64,000 bases of DNA from Microbacterium terrisoli. Its GTDB lineage: Bacteria > Actinomycetota > Actinomycetes > Actinomycetales > Microbacteriaceae. Made by a program: the position numbers and the translations under genes. The notes below the pieces were generated by a model. That model saw nothing but the letters and a program-made list of their open reading frames with translations, was not told the origin of the DNA and searched no databases. The stretch is taken from contig NZ_CP133019.1 of assembly GCF_030866805.1 (NCBI RefSeq), positions 806,001 through 870,000 on the forward strand, written 5' to 3'. This document shows, piece after piece, positions 25,487 through 34,000 of the stretch (its first letter is position 1; each line of letters starts with the position of its first letter).

Positions 25487-26464
25487 ATGACGACGGCGGG
25501 CAGACGTGGCATCCTCGCGCTCGTCCTCGTCGTTCTCTTGCTGGCGCTCGGCGCCGGTGCCGCTGTCGTCCTCGCCGGTGCGATCGAAGACCACCCGTTC
25601 ACCGGTGGTGCATCGCCCGAGCCGATCGCCCCCGCCGACCGGACGATGGCGTGGCTCGCCCGGATTCTCCTCGTGCTTGCGCTCGCGTGGGTGCTCATCG
25701 GGATCCTGTCAGCGCGCACGAGCCTCGTGGCGCGCCCCGGTGCTGCCGCGGCACGTGCGACGTGGCTCGCATCCACCAGGCCATGGCGGGCGCGCGAGTC
25801 GACGCTGGGGATGCTGCTGCTGGACCGCTGGCTGCTGTTCGCGGTGCCTGTGGCGCTGTTGATCGCGACGCGGGCGGTGCAGTCCTCGTTCGTGGGATGG
25901 ATGCGGCTCGCCATCGTCATCGGTGCGTGGACGGTGTTCGCCCTGGCGCTGCGCATCGTGGTGCGCGGGCGCTCGCCGTGGCCGGTGATGGCGGCCGTCG
26001 GGGGAGTGGTGATGCTCCGCTGCACGGTCACCCTCATCGCCCTCGCCATCGACGGACCGGGCGGATACTGGTACGCCTTCTGGCAACTGGCCGCGGCGCG
26101 TGGACTGTACGTCACCGTCGCGGTCGCGCTTTTTCTCTGGCTGTTCGTGGCGGCGGCGTGGTCGCTGTTCGCGCAGCTCGGCGCGAGACGCGGCGTCGGG
26201 GCCGTGCTGTGCGCGGTGGGAGCCGCCGGCACAGTGGGGGCCATCGCGGTCGTGACGACGGGCTTCGACCGCGCGCTCACGCTGCTCAGCGATCGCACCG
26301 ACCTCATGCCGTCGGGACTGGTCAGCGCACTCGCCGTCGCTCTGCAGATCGAGGTCCCGACCGGGGCCGCCTGGCTGGCGGTGGTCGCCGGACTCGTGGT
26401 GTTCGTCGTGGGCGCGCTGCTCGCCGTGCGGTGGGATGCCGTGCGCCGACCGGTTCTGCGCTGA
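25487..26464 (+). CDS. Polytopic membrane protein of unknown function
   Basis: 325 residues with about eight hydrophobic segments, including ILALVLVVLLLALGAGAAVV (12-30), a segment around residue 65 (ARILLVLALAWVLIGIL), WLLFAVPVALLIATRAV, VVMLRCTVTLIALAI and a final AWLAVVAGLVVFVVGALLAV. No catalytic or transport motif is recognised. Short charged ends (MTTAGRR, RWDAVRRPVLR) suggest cytoplasmic N- and C-termini. It ends just before a convergent VOC gene. Confidence 0.7.
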   Translation: MTTAGRRGILALVLVVLLLALGAGAAVVLAGAIEDHPFTGGASPEPIAPADRTMAWLARILLVLALAWVLIGILSARTSLVARPGAAAARATWLASTRPWRARESTLGMLLLDRWLLFAVPVALLIATRAVQSSFVGWMRLAIVIGAWTVFALALRIVVRGRSPWPVMAAVGGVVMLRCTVTLIALAIDGPGGYWYAFWQLAAARGLYVTVAVALFLWLFVAAAWSLFAQLGARRGVGAVLCAVGAAGTVGAIAVVTTGFDRALTLLSDRTDLMPSGLVSALAVALQIEVPTGAAWLAVVAGLVVFVVGALLAVRWDAVRRPVLR

Positions 26465-26471
26465 GGTCTGC

Positions 26472-26903
26472 TTACACCAGCCCTGCCGCCTGCATGAGTT
26501 CGACCCCGAGCGGCCCGGGGTTGCATGCCACCTCCCACCGGAACCCATCGGGATCGGCGAAGTAGCCGGAGTACCCGCCCCAGTCCCGTTGCCGGGCGGG
26601 CGTGACGATCTGGGCACCGGCGGCCGCGGCATCCCTCATCACGGCGTCGACCCCGGCAGTGTCGGGCATGTTGTGGGCCAGCGCGAGGGGCGGGATGCCG
26701 CCACCGGGCGGCAATGGTCCGACTTCGGCTTCGAAGCCCGCGCGGCTCCACAGCGACAGCATGATCGTCGGGCCGACCCGGAAGAACATCACCTCGCCCT
26801 CGGCCTCGAATGCGGGCTGCCAGCCGAGGCCGTCGACGTAGAAGCGGCGCGAGGCCGCCAGGTCGGCGACGGCGAGAGTGATGAAGGTGATGCGGGCATC
26901 CAT
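26472..26903 (-). CDS. VOC (glyoxalase/bleomycin-resistance) family protein
   Basis: 143 residues from ATG 26903. The paired beta-alpha-beta-beta-beta modules are seen in ITFITLAVADLAASRRFYVD GLGW with VMFFRVGPTIMLSLWSR, then MRDAAAAGAQIVTPARQRDW with GYSGYFADPDGFRWEVACNP. FADPDGFRWEV is the family's conserved end. The specific reaction or ligand cannot be assigned. Confidence 0.85.
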   Translation of the reverse strand: MDARITFITLAVADLAASRRFYVDGLGWQPAFEAEGEVMFFRVGPTIMLSLWSRAGFEAEVGPLPPGGGIPPLALAHNMPDTAGVDAVMRDAAAAGAQIVTPARQRDWGGYSGYFADPDGFRWEVACNPGPLGVELMQAAGLV

Positions 26904-26910
26904 ACGGGGA

Positions 26911-26916
26911 ACTCTA
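26911..26916 (-). promoter_or_regulatory. -10 box TAGAGT of the VOC gene
   Basis: Seven nt before ATG 26903 on the minus strand. Confidence 0.5.
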
Positions 26917-26976
26917 AGCGCGGCCGCCGACATCCTGGCGCGGCTCCCTGCGACGGCCGGTGTCGGTGCGCGCGCC

Positions 26977-26982
26977 TAGACT
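26977..26982 (+). promoter_or_regulatory. -10 box TAGACT of pcrA
   Basis: Nine nt upstream of ATG 26992, so the leader would be at most a few nucleotides. Confidence 0.45.
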
Positions 26983-26991
26983 CGAAGGGCC

Positions 26992-29430
26992 ATGACCGAT
27001 GCTTCCACGCCCATCATCGTCGGCGGCGATACCGGCCCGCGCGCAGGTTCCGGCGCCGGCACGAGCCGCCCCGACGCCGATCTGCTCGAGGGATTGAACC
27101 CACAGCAGCGCGAGGCCGTGGTCTACCGCGGGCGGGCGCTGCTGATCGTGGCCGGCGCAGGTTCCGGCAAGACGCGCGTGCTCACCCACCGCATCGCGTC
27201 GCTGCTGCGCAACAAGGAGGCATGGCCCAGCCAGATCCTGGCCATCACATTCACGAACAAGGCCGCCGGCGAGATGCGCGATCGCGTGCAGCAGCTGATC
27301 GGGCAGCACGCGCAGGGCATGTGGATCTCGACCTTCCACTCCGCCTGCGTGCGCATCCTGCGACGCGAGGCCGAGCAGTTCGGGTTCACGAAGTCGTTCA
27401 CGATCTATGACTCGGGCGACTCGCGCGCGCTGATCAAGCGCCTGGTCAAAGAGCACGAGGCAGATGCCTTCGGCCTGACGCCCGGGTCGGTGCAGAGCCG
27501 CATCTCGAAGCTGAAGAACGAGCTGGCCGATGCCGAATCGTTCGCACGCGACGCGAACATGTCCGACCCCGCCGAGCACAAATTCGCCGAGGTGTTCAGC
27601 GACTACCAGCGCGCGCTGCGCAAGGCCAACGCCTTCGACTTCGATGACCTCATCGGCCAGACCGTGTACCTGTTCCGCGCGTTCCCGCACATCGCCGACG
27701 TCTACCGCCGGCGGTTCCGACACATCCTCGTCGACGAATACCAGGACACGAACCACGCGCAGTACGCGCTCATCCACGAGCTCACCAAACCGGTGGTCGG
27801 TCGGGCCGCCGAGCCGTACGCCGCCGGCGGAATGATGATCTTCGAGCCCGAACAGGCGCCCGAGCTCGAGCCGGCGTCGCTGACCGTCGTCGGCGACTCC
27901 GATCAGTCGATCTACGCGTTCCGCGGTGCCGACATTCGCAACATCACCGAGTTCGAACGCGACTATCCGGGCGCCAAGGTCGTTCTGCTCGAGCAGAACT
28001 ACCGCTCGACGCAGAACATCCTCAGCGCGGCCAATGCCGTGATCAGCCACAACTTCGACCGCAAAGACAAGCGGCTGTGGACCGATGTCGGCGCCGGCGA
28101 GAAGATCGTCGGCTATACGGGGTATTCGCAGCACGACGAGGCACAGTTCGTCGCCGATGAGATCGAGGTTCTGCGCGGGCAGGGCAAGGGGTACGGCGAG
28201 ATGGCGGTGTTCTACCGCACCAACTCGCAGTCGCGTGCGCTGGAAGAGATCTTCATCCGCGCGGCCATCCCCTACAAGATCATGGGCGGCACGCGGTTCT
28301 ACGAGCGGGCCGAGATCAAAGACGCCCTGGCCTATCTGACGGCGGTCGCCAATCCGGCCGACGAGATGGCCCTGCGCCGCATCATCAACAAGCCCAAGCG
28401 CGGCATCGGCGACGTGACGGTGGAGACCATCGCCCGCTACGCCGGCTCCGAGCAGATCCTGTTCCGGGATGCTCTGGCCAATGCCTCGGCGATCGGGCTC
28501 GGACCGAAGCTGCAGACCGCCGTGGCGCGCCTGGACGCGGTGCTGGCCGAGGCATCCGAGATCATGCTGCCCTCGTCGGGTGAGGTCGCCCCGCCGACGG
28601 CAGTGGGCGAGGGCCTGTCGCTGCTGATGGAGAAGAGCGGCTACCGTGACGCGCTGCGCATGAGCCGTGACCCGCAGGACGAGGCGCGGCTGGAGAACCT
28701 CGACGAGTTCGTCGCCGTCGCACGTGAGTTCGCCCGCAACAACCCCGAGGGCACGCTGCTGGACTTTCTCACCGAGGTGGCGCTGGTCTCCGACTCCGAT
28801 GGCCTCGATGACGCATCGGGCACGGTCTCGCTGATGACGCTGCACACGGCGAAGGGTCTCGAGTACGACGCCGTGTTCCTCACCGGTGTGGAGGAAGACC
28901 TGATCCCGCACCGCATCTCGGCGGGTGAACCGGGGGGACCGGCCGAAGAGCGACGCCTGTTCTATGTGGGCGTGACCCGTGCGCGCCAGCGACTGTATCT
29001 GACGCTGGCGATGACGCGCGCGCAGTTCGGCGAAGTGTCGGTGGCCATGCCCAGCCGCTTCCTGCAAGAGGTTCCGCCCGAACTGATCGACTGGCGGCAG
29101 TCGCCCGGTGATGTGAACTCGCGCGGCGGCACGCAGTCGCGGGCGCTGAACGCCAGGCGACCCTGGGGGCAGCGCCGCGGCGACGACATCCCGGCTCTGA
29201 AGCCGAAGTCGACGTCGATGGAGAAGTTCGCGAACCGCATTCCCGCACGTGTGCGCGACAACGGCGATATGCAGCTGGCGTCAGGCGACCGCATCCGGCA
29301 CGAGGACTTCGGCGAGGGCATCGTGGATGCCGTCACCGGCGAGGGCGCGAAACGCGTCGCGCACGTGCGGTTCGATGCGGCAGGGGCGAAGAAACTTCTC
29401 ATAAAGATCGCACCGATCGAGAAACTCTAG
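26992..29430 (+). CDS. pcrA: ATP-dependent DNA helicase, UvrD/PcrA type
   Basis: 812 residues, a usual PcrA length. SF1A motifs run in order: LNPQQREAV (Q motif), AGAGSGKT (Walker A, residues 54-61), AITFTNKAAGEMRDR (Ia), VDEYQDTNHAQY (II), GDSDQSIYAFRGAD (III), LLEQNYRSTQNIL (IV), SLMTLHTAKGLEYDAVFL (V) and ERRLFYVGVTRARQRLYLT (VI). The C-terminus (GDRIRHEDFGEGIVDAVTGE) is the RNA-polymerase-contacting Tudor-like domain of PcrA. It unwinds DNA 3'-5' in repair and replication conflicts. An insertion near residues 270-300 (ending EPEQAPELEPASLTVVG) separates motifs II and III. Confidence 0.95.
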   Translation: MTDASTPIIVGGDTGPRAGSGAGTSRPDADLLEGLNPQQREAVVYRGRALLIVAGAGSGKTRVLTHRIASLLRNKEAWPSQILAITFTNKAAGEMRDRVQQLIGQHAQGMWISTFHSACVRILRREAEQFGFTKSFTIYDSGDSRALIKRLVKEHEADAFGLTPGSVQSRISKLKNELADAESFARDANMSDPAEHKFAEVFSDYQRALRKANAFDFDDLIGQTVYLFRAFPHIADVYRRRFRHILVDEYQDTNHAQYALIHELTKPVVGRAAEPYAAGGMMIFEPEQAPELEPASLTVVGDSDQSIYAFRGADIRNITEFERDYPGAKVVLLEQNYRSTQNILSAANAVISHNFDRKDKRLWTDVGAGEKIVGYTGYSQHDEAQFVADEIEVLRGQGKGYGEMAVFYRTNSQSRALEEIFIRAAIPYKIMGGTRFYERAEIKDALAYLTAVANPADEMALRRIINKPKRGIGDVTVETIARYAGSEQILFRDALANASAIGLGPKLQTAVARLDAVLAEASEIMLPSSGEVAPPTAVGEGLSLLMEKSGYRDALRMSRDPQDEARLENLDEFVAVAREFARNNPEGTLLDFLTEVALVSDSDGLDDASGTVSLMTLHTAKGLEYDAVFLTGVEEDLIPHRISAGEPGGPAEERRLFYVGVTRARQRLYLTLAMTRAQFGEVSVAMPSRFLQEVPPELIDWRQSPGDVNSRGGTQSRALNARRPWGQRRGDDIPALKPKSTSMEKFANRIPARVRDNGDMQLASGDRIRHEDFGEGIVDAVTGEGAKRVAHVRFDAAGAKKLLIKIAPIEKL

Positions 29431-29503
29431 AAGAACGTGGGTCGAGGGTTCTTCCCCCACCCGCACAGGGCGAAGACGGATCGGGCGACGGCGCCCGCCG
29501 GGT

Positions 29504-29509
29504 TAGGGT
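29504..29509 (+). promoter_or_regulatory. -10 box TAGGGT of the SseB-like gene
   Basis: Six nt before ATG 29516. Confidence 0.5.
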
Positions 29510-29515
29510 TGGACA

Positions 29516-30751
29516 ATGGCGCTTTTCTCACGTGGCTCGAAGACGACCGGCACCGAGGCCTCTCCTGCGGCCCCAGAGGCGGCGGACGAGACGTCCACCG
29601 ACCCGTCGGCGCAGCCCGCTGAGAACGCGACGCCCGACGATGCCGCCGTGACGCCCGGCGAGGCCGCGGGCGCGTCGAGCGGCGTCGCAGACGATGCCGA
29701 TGGCCAGGATGCCGCAGCCGCCGAATCCGTGCCGCAGGTCGGGATCTCGACGTCGTCGTACGGCGGTTTCGGAGCGAGCGCTCCGGCCGACGCGGCCGCT
29801 CCGGCCGTGTCGCCTGCGGTTCTGACCGGGGAGGCCCCGCCGCCCAGCGAGAGCATCCCCGGCTTGCCGGACAACGTCGTGCTGCGCGCGGCGCTTGCTG
29901 CGCTGGGGGAGAACCCCGAAGGTCACGAGATCCTCAACGTCGCCCGCCAGCTGCTGCAGGGCAACGCGTACCTGCGGGTCAAGGGCAACGCGCAAGAGCT
30001 CGTCGGCGCGGGTGCCGAGCTGCCGTTGGCGATCGCCACGCGCGATGACGGCCAGTACGTGATGGTCTACAGCTCTGGCGAGGCGCTGGCCGCGGCGGTG
30101 AACGCCGACGGCGACACGGCGACTTCGGCGATGGGGCAGGCATCCCCCGCCATCCTGCAATACGTGCTGCAAGGGCAGTTCGCCGGCATCATGGTCGATC
30201 ACGCGTCGGCTCCGGCCTCGGTCGTGCTGCCGCGCGCGCTCATCGAGCGGATGTTCGCCGAGATGGACACGACGCTCACCCTCAAGCGGCTGGTGACGAC
30301 CAGCCCCCGCACGCCCGAGACGACCGCCGAGGTGGCGCAGGCGCTGGCCTCGGTGCCGCTGTGGATCGCCGTCAACCGTGCGTCGGAGGACGACGACTGG
30401 GGCGTGGCCGAGTCGCACACCGAGCAGGGTGAGCGCATTCTTCCGGTGTTCTCACACCCTCTCGAAGTCGTCGCCCTCGGTCGTGGCGACCGCCCGACGC
30501 CGTTCGCGCCGGCCCAGCTGGGCGCCGCGCTGCGCGGTGACGAGGGTCTGAGCGGCGTCGTCGTCGACCCGGCTGGTCCGTGGATGCGGCTGGATCGCGC
30601 CGACCTCGGCCCCGTGATGGCGTTGCCCGAGCCCGACGCCGAGCAGCAGATCGCCGACGAGGGTGACGAAGCCGCAGACCCGGCGGACGCTGCAGACGGC
30701 GGCGAGTCTGAGGCATCCCGAACCGACGACGGCGACGCCGCGCGCGCCTGA
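29516..30751 (+). CDS. SseB family protein with long acidic N-terminal region
   Basis: 411 residues. Residues 1-115 are Ala/Asp/Glu/Ser-rich and probably disordered. SseB-type N-terminal domain features follow: NVVLRAALAALGENPEGHEI, LPLAIATRDDGQYVMVYSSG, EALAAAV and a second similar half near LKRLVTTSPRTPETTAEVAQ, VPLWIAVNRAS and ERILPVFSHPLEVVALGRGD. The C-terminal 45 residues are again acidic. SseB was first named as a serine-sensitivity enhancer in E. coli; the cellular role in Actinobacteria is unknown. Soluble, no signal peptide. Confidence 0.78.
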   Translation: MALFSRGSKTTGTEASPAAPEAADETSTDPSAQPAENATPDDAAVTPGEAAGASSGVADDADGQDAAAAESVPQVGISTSSYGGFGASAPADAAAPAVSPAVLTGEAPPPSESIPGLPDNVVLRAALAALGENPEGHEILNVARQLLQGNAYLRVKGNAQELVGAGAELPLAIATRDDGQYVMVYSSGEALAAAVNADGDTATSAMGQASPAILQYVLQGQFAGIMVDHASAPASVVLPRALIERMFAEMDTTLTLKRLVTTSPRTPETTAEVAQALASVPLWIAVNRASEDDDWGVAESHTEQGERILPVFSHPLEVVALGRGDRPTPFAPAQLGAALRGDEGLSGVVVDPAGPWMRLDRADLGPVMALPEPDAEQQIADEGDEAADPADAADGGESEASRTDDGDAARA

Positions 30752-30809
30752 CCGGTCCGCTGCACCGACCGCGCCGGAGGTGACTCTGTCGCACGTCGGT
30801 GGTGCGCGT

Positions 30810-30815
30810 TAGCCT
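30810..30815 (+). promoter_or_regulatory. -10 box TAGCCT of the second LigD-type polymerase gene
   Basis: Seven nt before ATG 30823, favouring that start over an in-frame start eight codons upstream. Confidence 0.5.
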
Positions 30816-30822
30816 GGGCCGC

Positions 30823-31854
30823 ATGGCCTCAGAGCGCATCATCCTGACCGTGCCCGGCCCCGACGGCGATCGCGAGGTCGGGGTCTCGAGCCCGAGCCGT
30901 GTGATCTGGCCCGAGGTCGGCATCACCAAACGCGAGCTGGCCGAATACTTCCTCGCCGTCGCCGAGCCGTTCCTGGCCGCCAACGGCAACCGGCCGGTGT
31001 CGCTGCAGCGCTTTCCCGACGGCATCGACGGCGAGAGCTTCTTCTCGAAGAATCCGCCGAAGGGCGCACCGCCCTACGTCGAGTCCGTCTCCGTGACCTA
31101 CAACAGCGGGCGGCGGCATCCACAGCTCGTCATCACCGAGATCGCGACGGCCGTGTGGGCCGCACAGATGAACACCGTCGTGTTCCACCCGTGGGCATCG
31201 CTGGCCGGCGACACCGACAACCCCGTCGAATTGCGCATCGACCTCGACCCCCAGCCGGGCACCGACTTCGCCGATGCGGTGGCGGTGGCGCCCGCACTGC
31301 GCGACGTGCTGGCCGAGGCGGGGCTGGATGCCTGGGTGAAGACGAGCGGCAGTCGTGGACTGCATGTGTTCTGCCCGATCGTGCCGGCCTCCGAGTTCCT
31401 CGACGTGCGGCACGCGGTGATCGCCGCCGCGCGAGAGCTTGCCCGGCGCATGCCCGACCGGGTCACCGTCGACTGGTGGAAGGAACAGCGCGGGGCGCGC
31501 ATCTTCGTCGACTTCAACCAGGCCAACCGTGACCGCACCATGGCCGGCGCCTACAGCCCGCGCGCACTGCCCGGGGCGACGGTGTCGACGCCGATCACGT
31601 GGGACGAGCTGGCCACGGTCGATCCCGCCGCGTTCACGGTGCGCACGACGGCACAGCGGCTGGCCGAGCGGGGCGACCCGTGGCACGACTTCGCCGCCGC
31701 ACCCGGCCGCATCGACACGCTGCTGCAGTGGTGGGAGCGCGACGTCGCCGACGGGCTCGGCGAGCTGCCGTTCCCGCCCGAGTTCCCCAAGATGCCGGGT
31801 GAGCCGCCACGCGTGCAGCCCAGCCGTGCGAAGAAGACCGACGACGCCGAATGA
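30823..31854 (+). CDS. LigD-type DNA polymerase/primase domain protein (second copy)
   Basis: 343 residues, a free-standing LigD polymerase domain. Key motifs are intact: RIDLDPQPG with the catalytic Asp pair, KTSGSRGLHVFC, and IFVDFNQANRDRT. Length and ending (PEFPKMPGEPPRVQPSRAKK) fit the actinobacterial stand-alone PolD group. It is clearly diverged from the copy at 17459, so the two are paralogues of distinct subfamilies. It stands before a deazaflavin oxidoreductase homologue and near the ATP-dependent ligase on the opposite strand, which suggests an end-joining or ribonucleotide-patch repair role. Confidence 0.87.
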   Translation: MASERIILTVPGPDGDREVGVSSPSRVIWPEVGITKRELAEYFLAVAEPFLAANGNRPVSLQRFPDGIDGESFFSKNPPKGAPPYVESVSVTYNSGRRHPQLVITEIATAVWAAQMNTVVFHPWASLAGDTDNPVELRIDLDPQPGTDFADAVAVAPALRDVLAEAGLDAWVKTSGSRGLHVFCPIVPASEFLDVRHAVIAAARELARRMPDRVTVDWWKEQRGARIFVDFNQANRDRTMAGAYSPRALPGATVSTPITWDELATVDPAAFTVRTTAQRLAERGDPWHDFAAAPGRIDTLLQWWERDVADGLGELPFPPEFPKMPGEPPRVQPSRAKKTDDAE

Positions 31855-31864
31855 GGGAGGAACG

Positions 31865-32371
31865 GTGACAGGAAAGGCAGGATTCCTCGACCGCACGATC
31901 GCGGCACTGCTGCGCACGCAGTGGCTGGTGCGCGCGCCGATCGCGTTGTACCGCTCAGGATGGGGGTGGATCTTCGGCAGACGCCTCGTGATGATCGAGC
32001 ACCTCGGGCGCACATCGCACGAGCCGCGCTTCGTCGTGGTCGAGGTCGCCGAGCGCGGTCGCAACCGCCTCGTCGTCGCGTCCGGGTTCGGCACGAAGGC
32101 GCAGTGGTACCGCAACCTGCAGGCCAACGGGGTGGCGTACCTCAGCACGGGGCGGGCCCGGCGGGTCCCGGCGCACGTGCGCCTGCTCGACAGAGACGAG
32201 TCGGCCGCGGGGCTGGAGCGGTATGCGGCGGAGCATCCCGCGGGGTGGAAGCGGCTGAAAGGCGCGATGGATTACGCCGCCGGCGGCGACGCGTACATCC
32301 CGCTCGTCGAGTTCACGCCCGGTCAGGTCAGCACTTCGTCGACGTCGAAGGATGAGACCACCTCGAGCTGA
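31865..32371 (+). CDS. Nitroreductase / deazaflavin (F420)-dependent oxidoreductase family protein
   Basis: 168 residues from GTG 31865 after GGGAGGAA. Family features include IEHLGRTSHEPRFVVVEV (the position of the GRKSG-x-R-T motif), LVVASGFGTKAQWYRNLQAN and LSTGRARRVPAHVRLLD, as in Ddn-like proteins. The canonical GRKSGKPR is altered to GRTSHEPR. The last 49 bp overlap the convergent ligase gene, so the Ser/Thr-rich C-terminus is encoded opposite the ligase end. F420 or FMN use is inferred from family. Confidence 0.8.
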   Translation: MTGKAGFLDRTIAALLRTQWLVRAPIALYRSGWGWIFGRRLVMIEHLGRTSHEPRFVVVEVAERGRNRLVVASGFGTKAQWYRNLQANGVAYLSTGRARRVPAHVRLLDRDESAAGLERYAAEHPAGWKRLKGAMDYAAGGDAYIPLVEFTPGQVSTSSTSKDETTSS

Positions 32372-33366
32372 TCGAACGTGCACGAGCGCGGCTCGCGGTC
32401 GGGGCGCCACCGCTCGAACTGAACGGTGTGACGGAACCTCATGCCCTCCAGCTGGTCGTACCGCACCTCGAGCACCCGCTCAGGCCGCAGGCGCACGAAC
32501 GACACGTCCTTGTTCCCGCTGAACCGGGACTTGTCGGTGGCTGCGGTGACCGCATTGCCCTCGGCATCCCGCTGGACCAGCGGCGCGAACTCGTCGACCA
32601 GTTCGCGCCGGCGTGCATCGCTGAACGCCGACACCGCACCGACGTTCAGCAGTGCGCCGTCATCGGTGTACAGGCCGAGAAGCAGAGAGCCCACGCCTGT
32701 TCCGGACTTGTGGATGCGATAGCCGAGTGCGACGACGTCGGCGGTGCGCGCGTGCTTGATCTTGAACATCGTGCGCTTGTTCGGCGCGTACGGCTGTGCC
32801 AGCGGCTTGGCGACGACCCCGTCGAGCCCTGCGCCCTCGAACTCGTCGAGCCAGCGGCGGGCGAGGTCGGCGTCGCGGGTGGTGCGGGTGAGGTGGAGGG
32901 GATGCCGCAGGCCTGTGAACAGCTCTTCGAGCTGGGTGCGGCGCACCTCGAACGGTTCACTCTGCAGATCCCTGTCGCCGCGCACGAGCAGATCGTAGGC
33001 GATGAACATCGCGGGGGTCTCGACGGCGAGCTTGGCGACACGGGAGGCCGCCGGGTGGATGCGCTGACTCAGCGCCTCCCAGTCCAGGTGCCGCCGCCCC
33101 GGTTCGCCGGTCGGCACGGCGATCTCGCCGTCGAGCAGGCACGGCTCGGGCAGCTGCTCGGCGAGGGTCGCCACGAGCTCGGGAAAGTAGCGGGTGAGCG
33201 GCTTGGCGCCGCGGCTGCCGATCTCGGCGGTCTGGCCGTCCCAGGAGATCAGGCCCCGGAAGCCATCCCATTTGGGTTCGTAGCTGAGCCCACCGGGGAC
33301 GCTGTCGGCTGCCGGCACAGCCGGGACGGCTTTCGCGAGCATCGGCGCGGGGATCTTGTGCGGCAT
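32323..33366 (-). CDS. ATP-dependent DNA ligase
   Basis: 347 residues from ATG 33366. Nucleotidyltransferase motif I is EPKWDGFRG with the adenylated Lys32. Motif III is FIAYDLLVR, motif IV is GLDGVVAKP and motif V is MFKIKHARTADVVALGY. The OB-fold domain contains KDVSFVRLRPERVLEVRYDQ. The size and layout match the LigC class of mycobacterial-type ligases, not full LigD. With the two separate polymerase proteins it could form a split LigD-like repair set. Confidence 0.9.
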   Translation of the reverse strand: MPHKIPAPMLAKAVPAVPAADSVPGGLSYEPKWDGFRGLISWDGQTAEIGSRGAKPLTRYFPELVATLAEQLPEPCLLDGEIAVPTGEPGRRHLDWEALSQRIHPAASRVAKLAVETPAMFIAYDLLVRGDRDLQSEPFEVRRTQLEELFTGLRHPLHLTRTTRDADLARRWLDEFEGAGLDGVVAKPLAQPYAPNKRTMFKIKHARTADVVALGYRIHKSGTGVGSLLLGLYTDDGALLNVGAVSAFSDARRRELVDEFAPLVQRDAEGNAVTAATDKSRFSGNKDVSFVRLRPERVLEVRYDQLEGMRFRHTVQFERWRPDREPRSCTFDQLEVVSSFDVDEVLT

Positions 33367-33372
33367 GGGTCC

Positions 33373-33378
33373 ATCCTG
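33373..33378 (-). promoter_or_regulatory. -10 box CAGGAT of the ligase gene
   Basis: Six nt before ATG 33366 on the minus strand. Confidence 0.45.
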
Positions 33379-33437
33379 CCCGTCGTCGGCCGTGCGCGAC
33401 AGTGGCACCGTCGCGGTGCGGCCCGCGGCGCGGTTCG

Positions 33438-33489
33438 AGTCGGCACTTGTGACTGTTCAGTGCGGCCGAGATGGCCAGAAGTGCCGACT
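33438..33489. repeat. AGTCGGC-family intergenic dyad, copy 3
   Basis: AGTCGGCACTT (33438-33448) and AAGTGCCGACT (33479-33489) are an exact 11-bp inverted repeat with a 30-nt loop, in the 238-bp gap between divergent ligase and DUF559-like genes. Confidence 0.75.
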
Positions 33490-34000
33490 GAGACGGCGCA
33501 ACGGCTGGGCGCGGCCGCGCGTCGGCGCACGGCGTCGGGACGAGGCATCCCTCACCTGTGGACAACTCCGACGGCGGTCTGCGCTGTTGTGCCACGGTGG
33601 CGTCATGACGGACGAGATGCCTCCCGGACTGGGCGCCGCGTTCGGCGTTGTCGATGCGCGGCGCAAGGGGGTGTCGGCTGCGCGGCTGCGGCGGCGCGAC
33701 CTCGAGCGACCATTTCGCGGAGCGCGTTCGATCGTCGGAGCCGCACTGATCGCCGATGCCGCCGAAGACGGCAAGCGGGCGTATTCGCGCAGTGCCGAGG
33801 CACGACGCGTGCTGGAACGCGCCGCACAGTACGCTCCGGTGATGCAGCCGGGGGCGTTCTACTCCGGAATCACCGCGGCTGTGGCGTGGGGTGCGCCGCT
33901 CCCGCGTGGCCTGCTCGCGTTCGACGCTGCGACCGCGGCGGGGCGCGTCGTGTTCGACCCTGAGATCCTCGATGTCAGCGTGTTGTGGCCGCACCGGGCG

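Noticed and set aside
29432..29455. AAGAAC/GTTCTT hairpin after pcrA as a terminator
   Set aside because: Only 6 bp with an 11-nt loop; too weak to list as a terminator with confidence.
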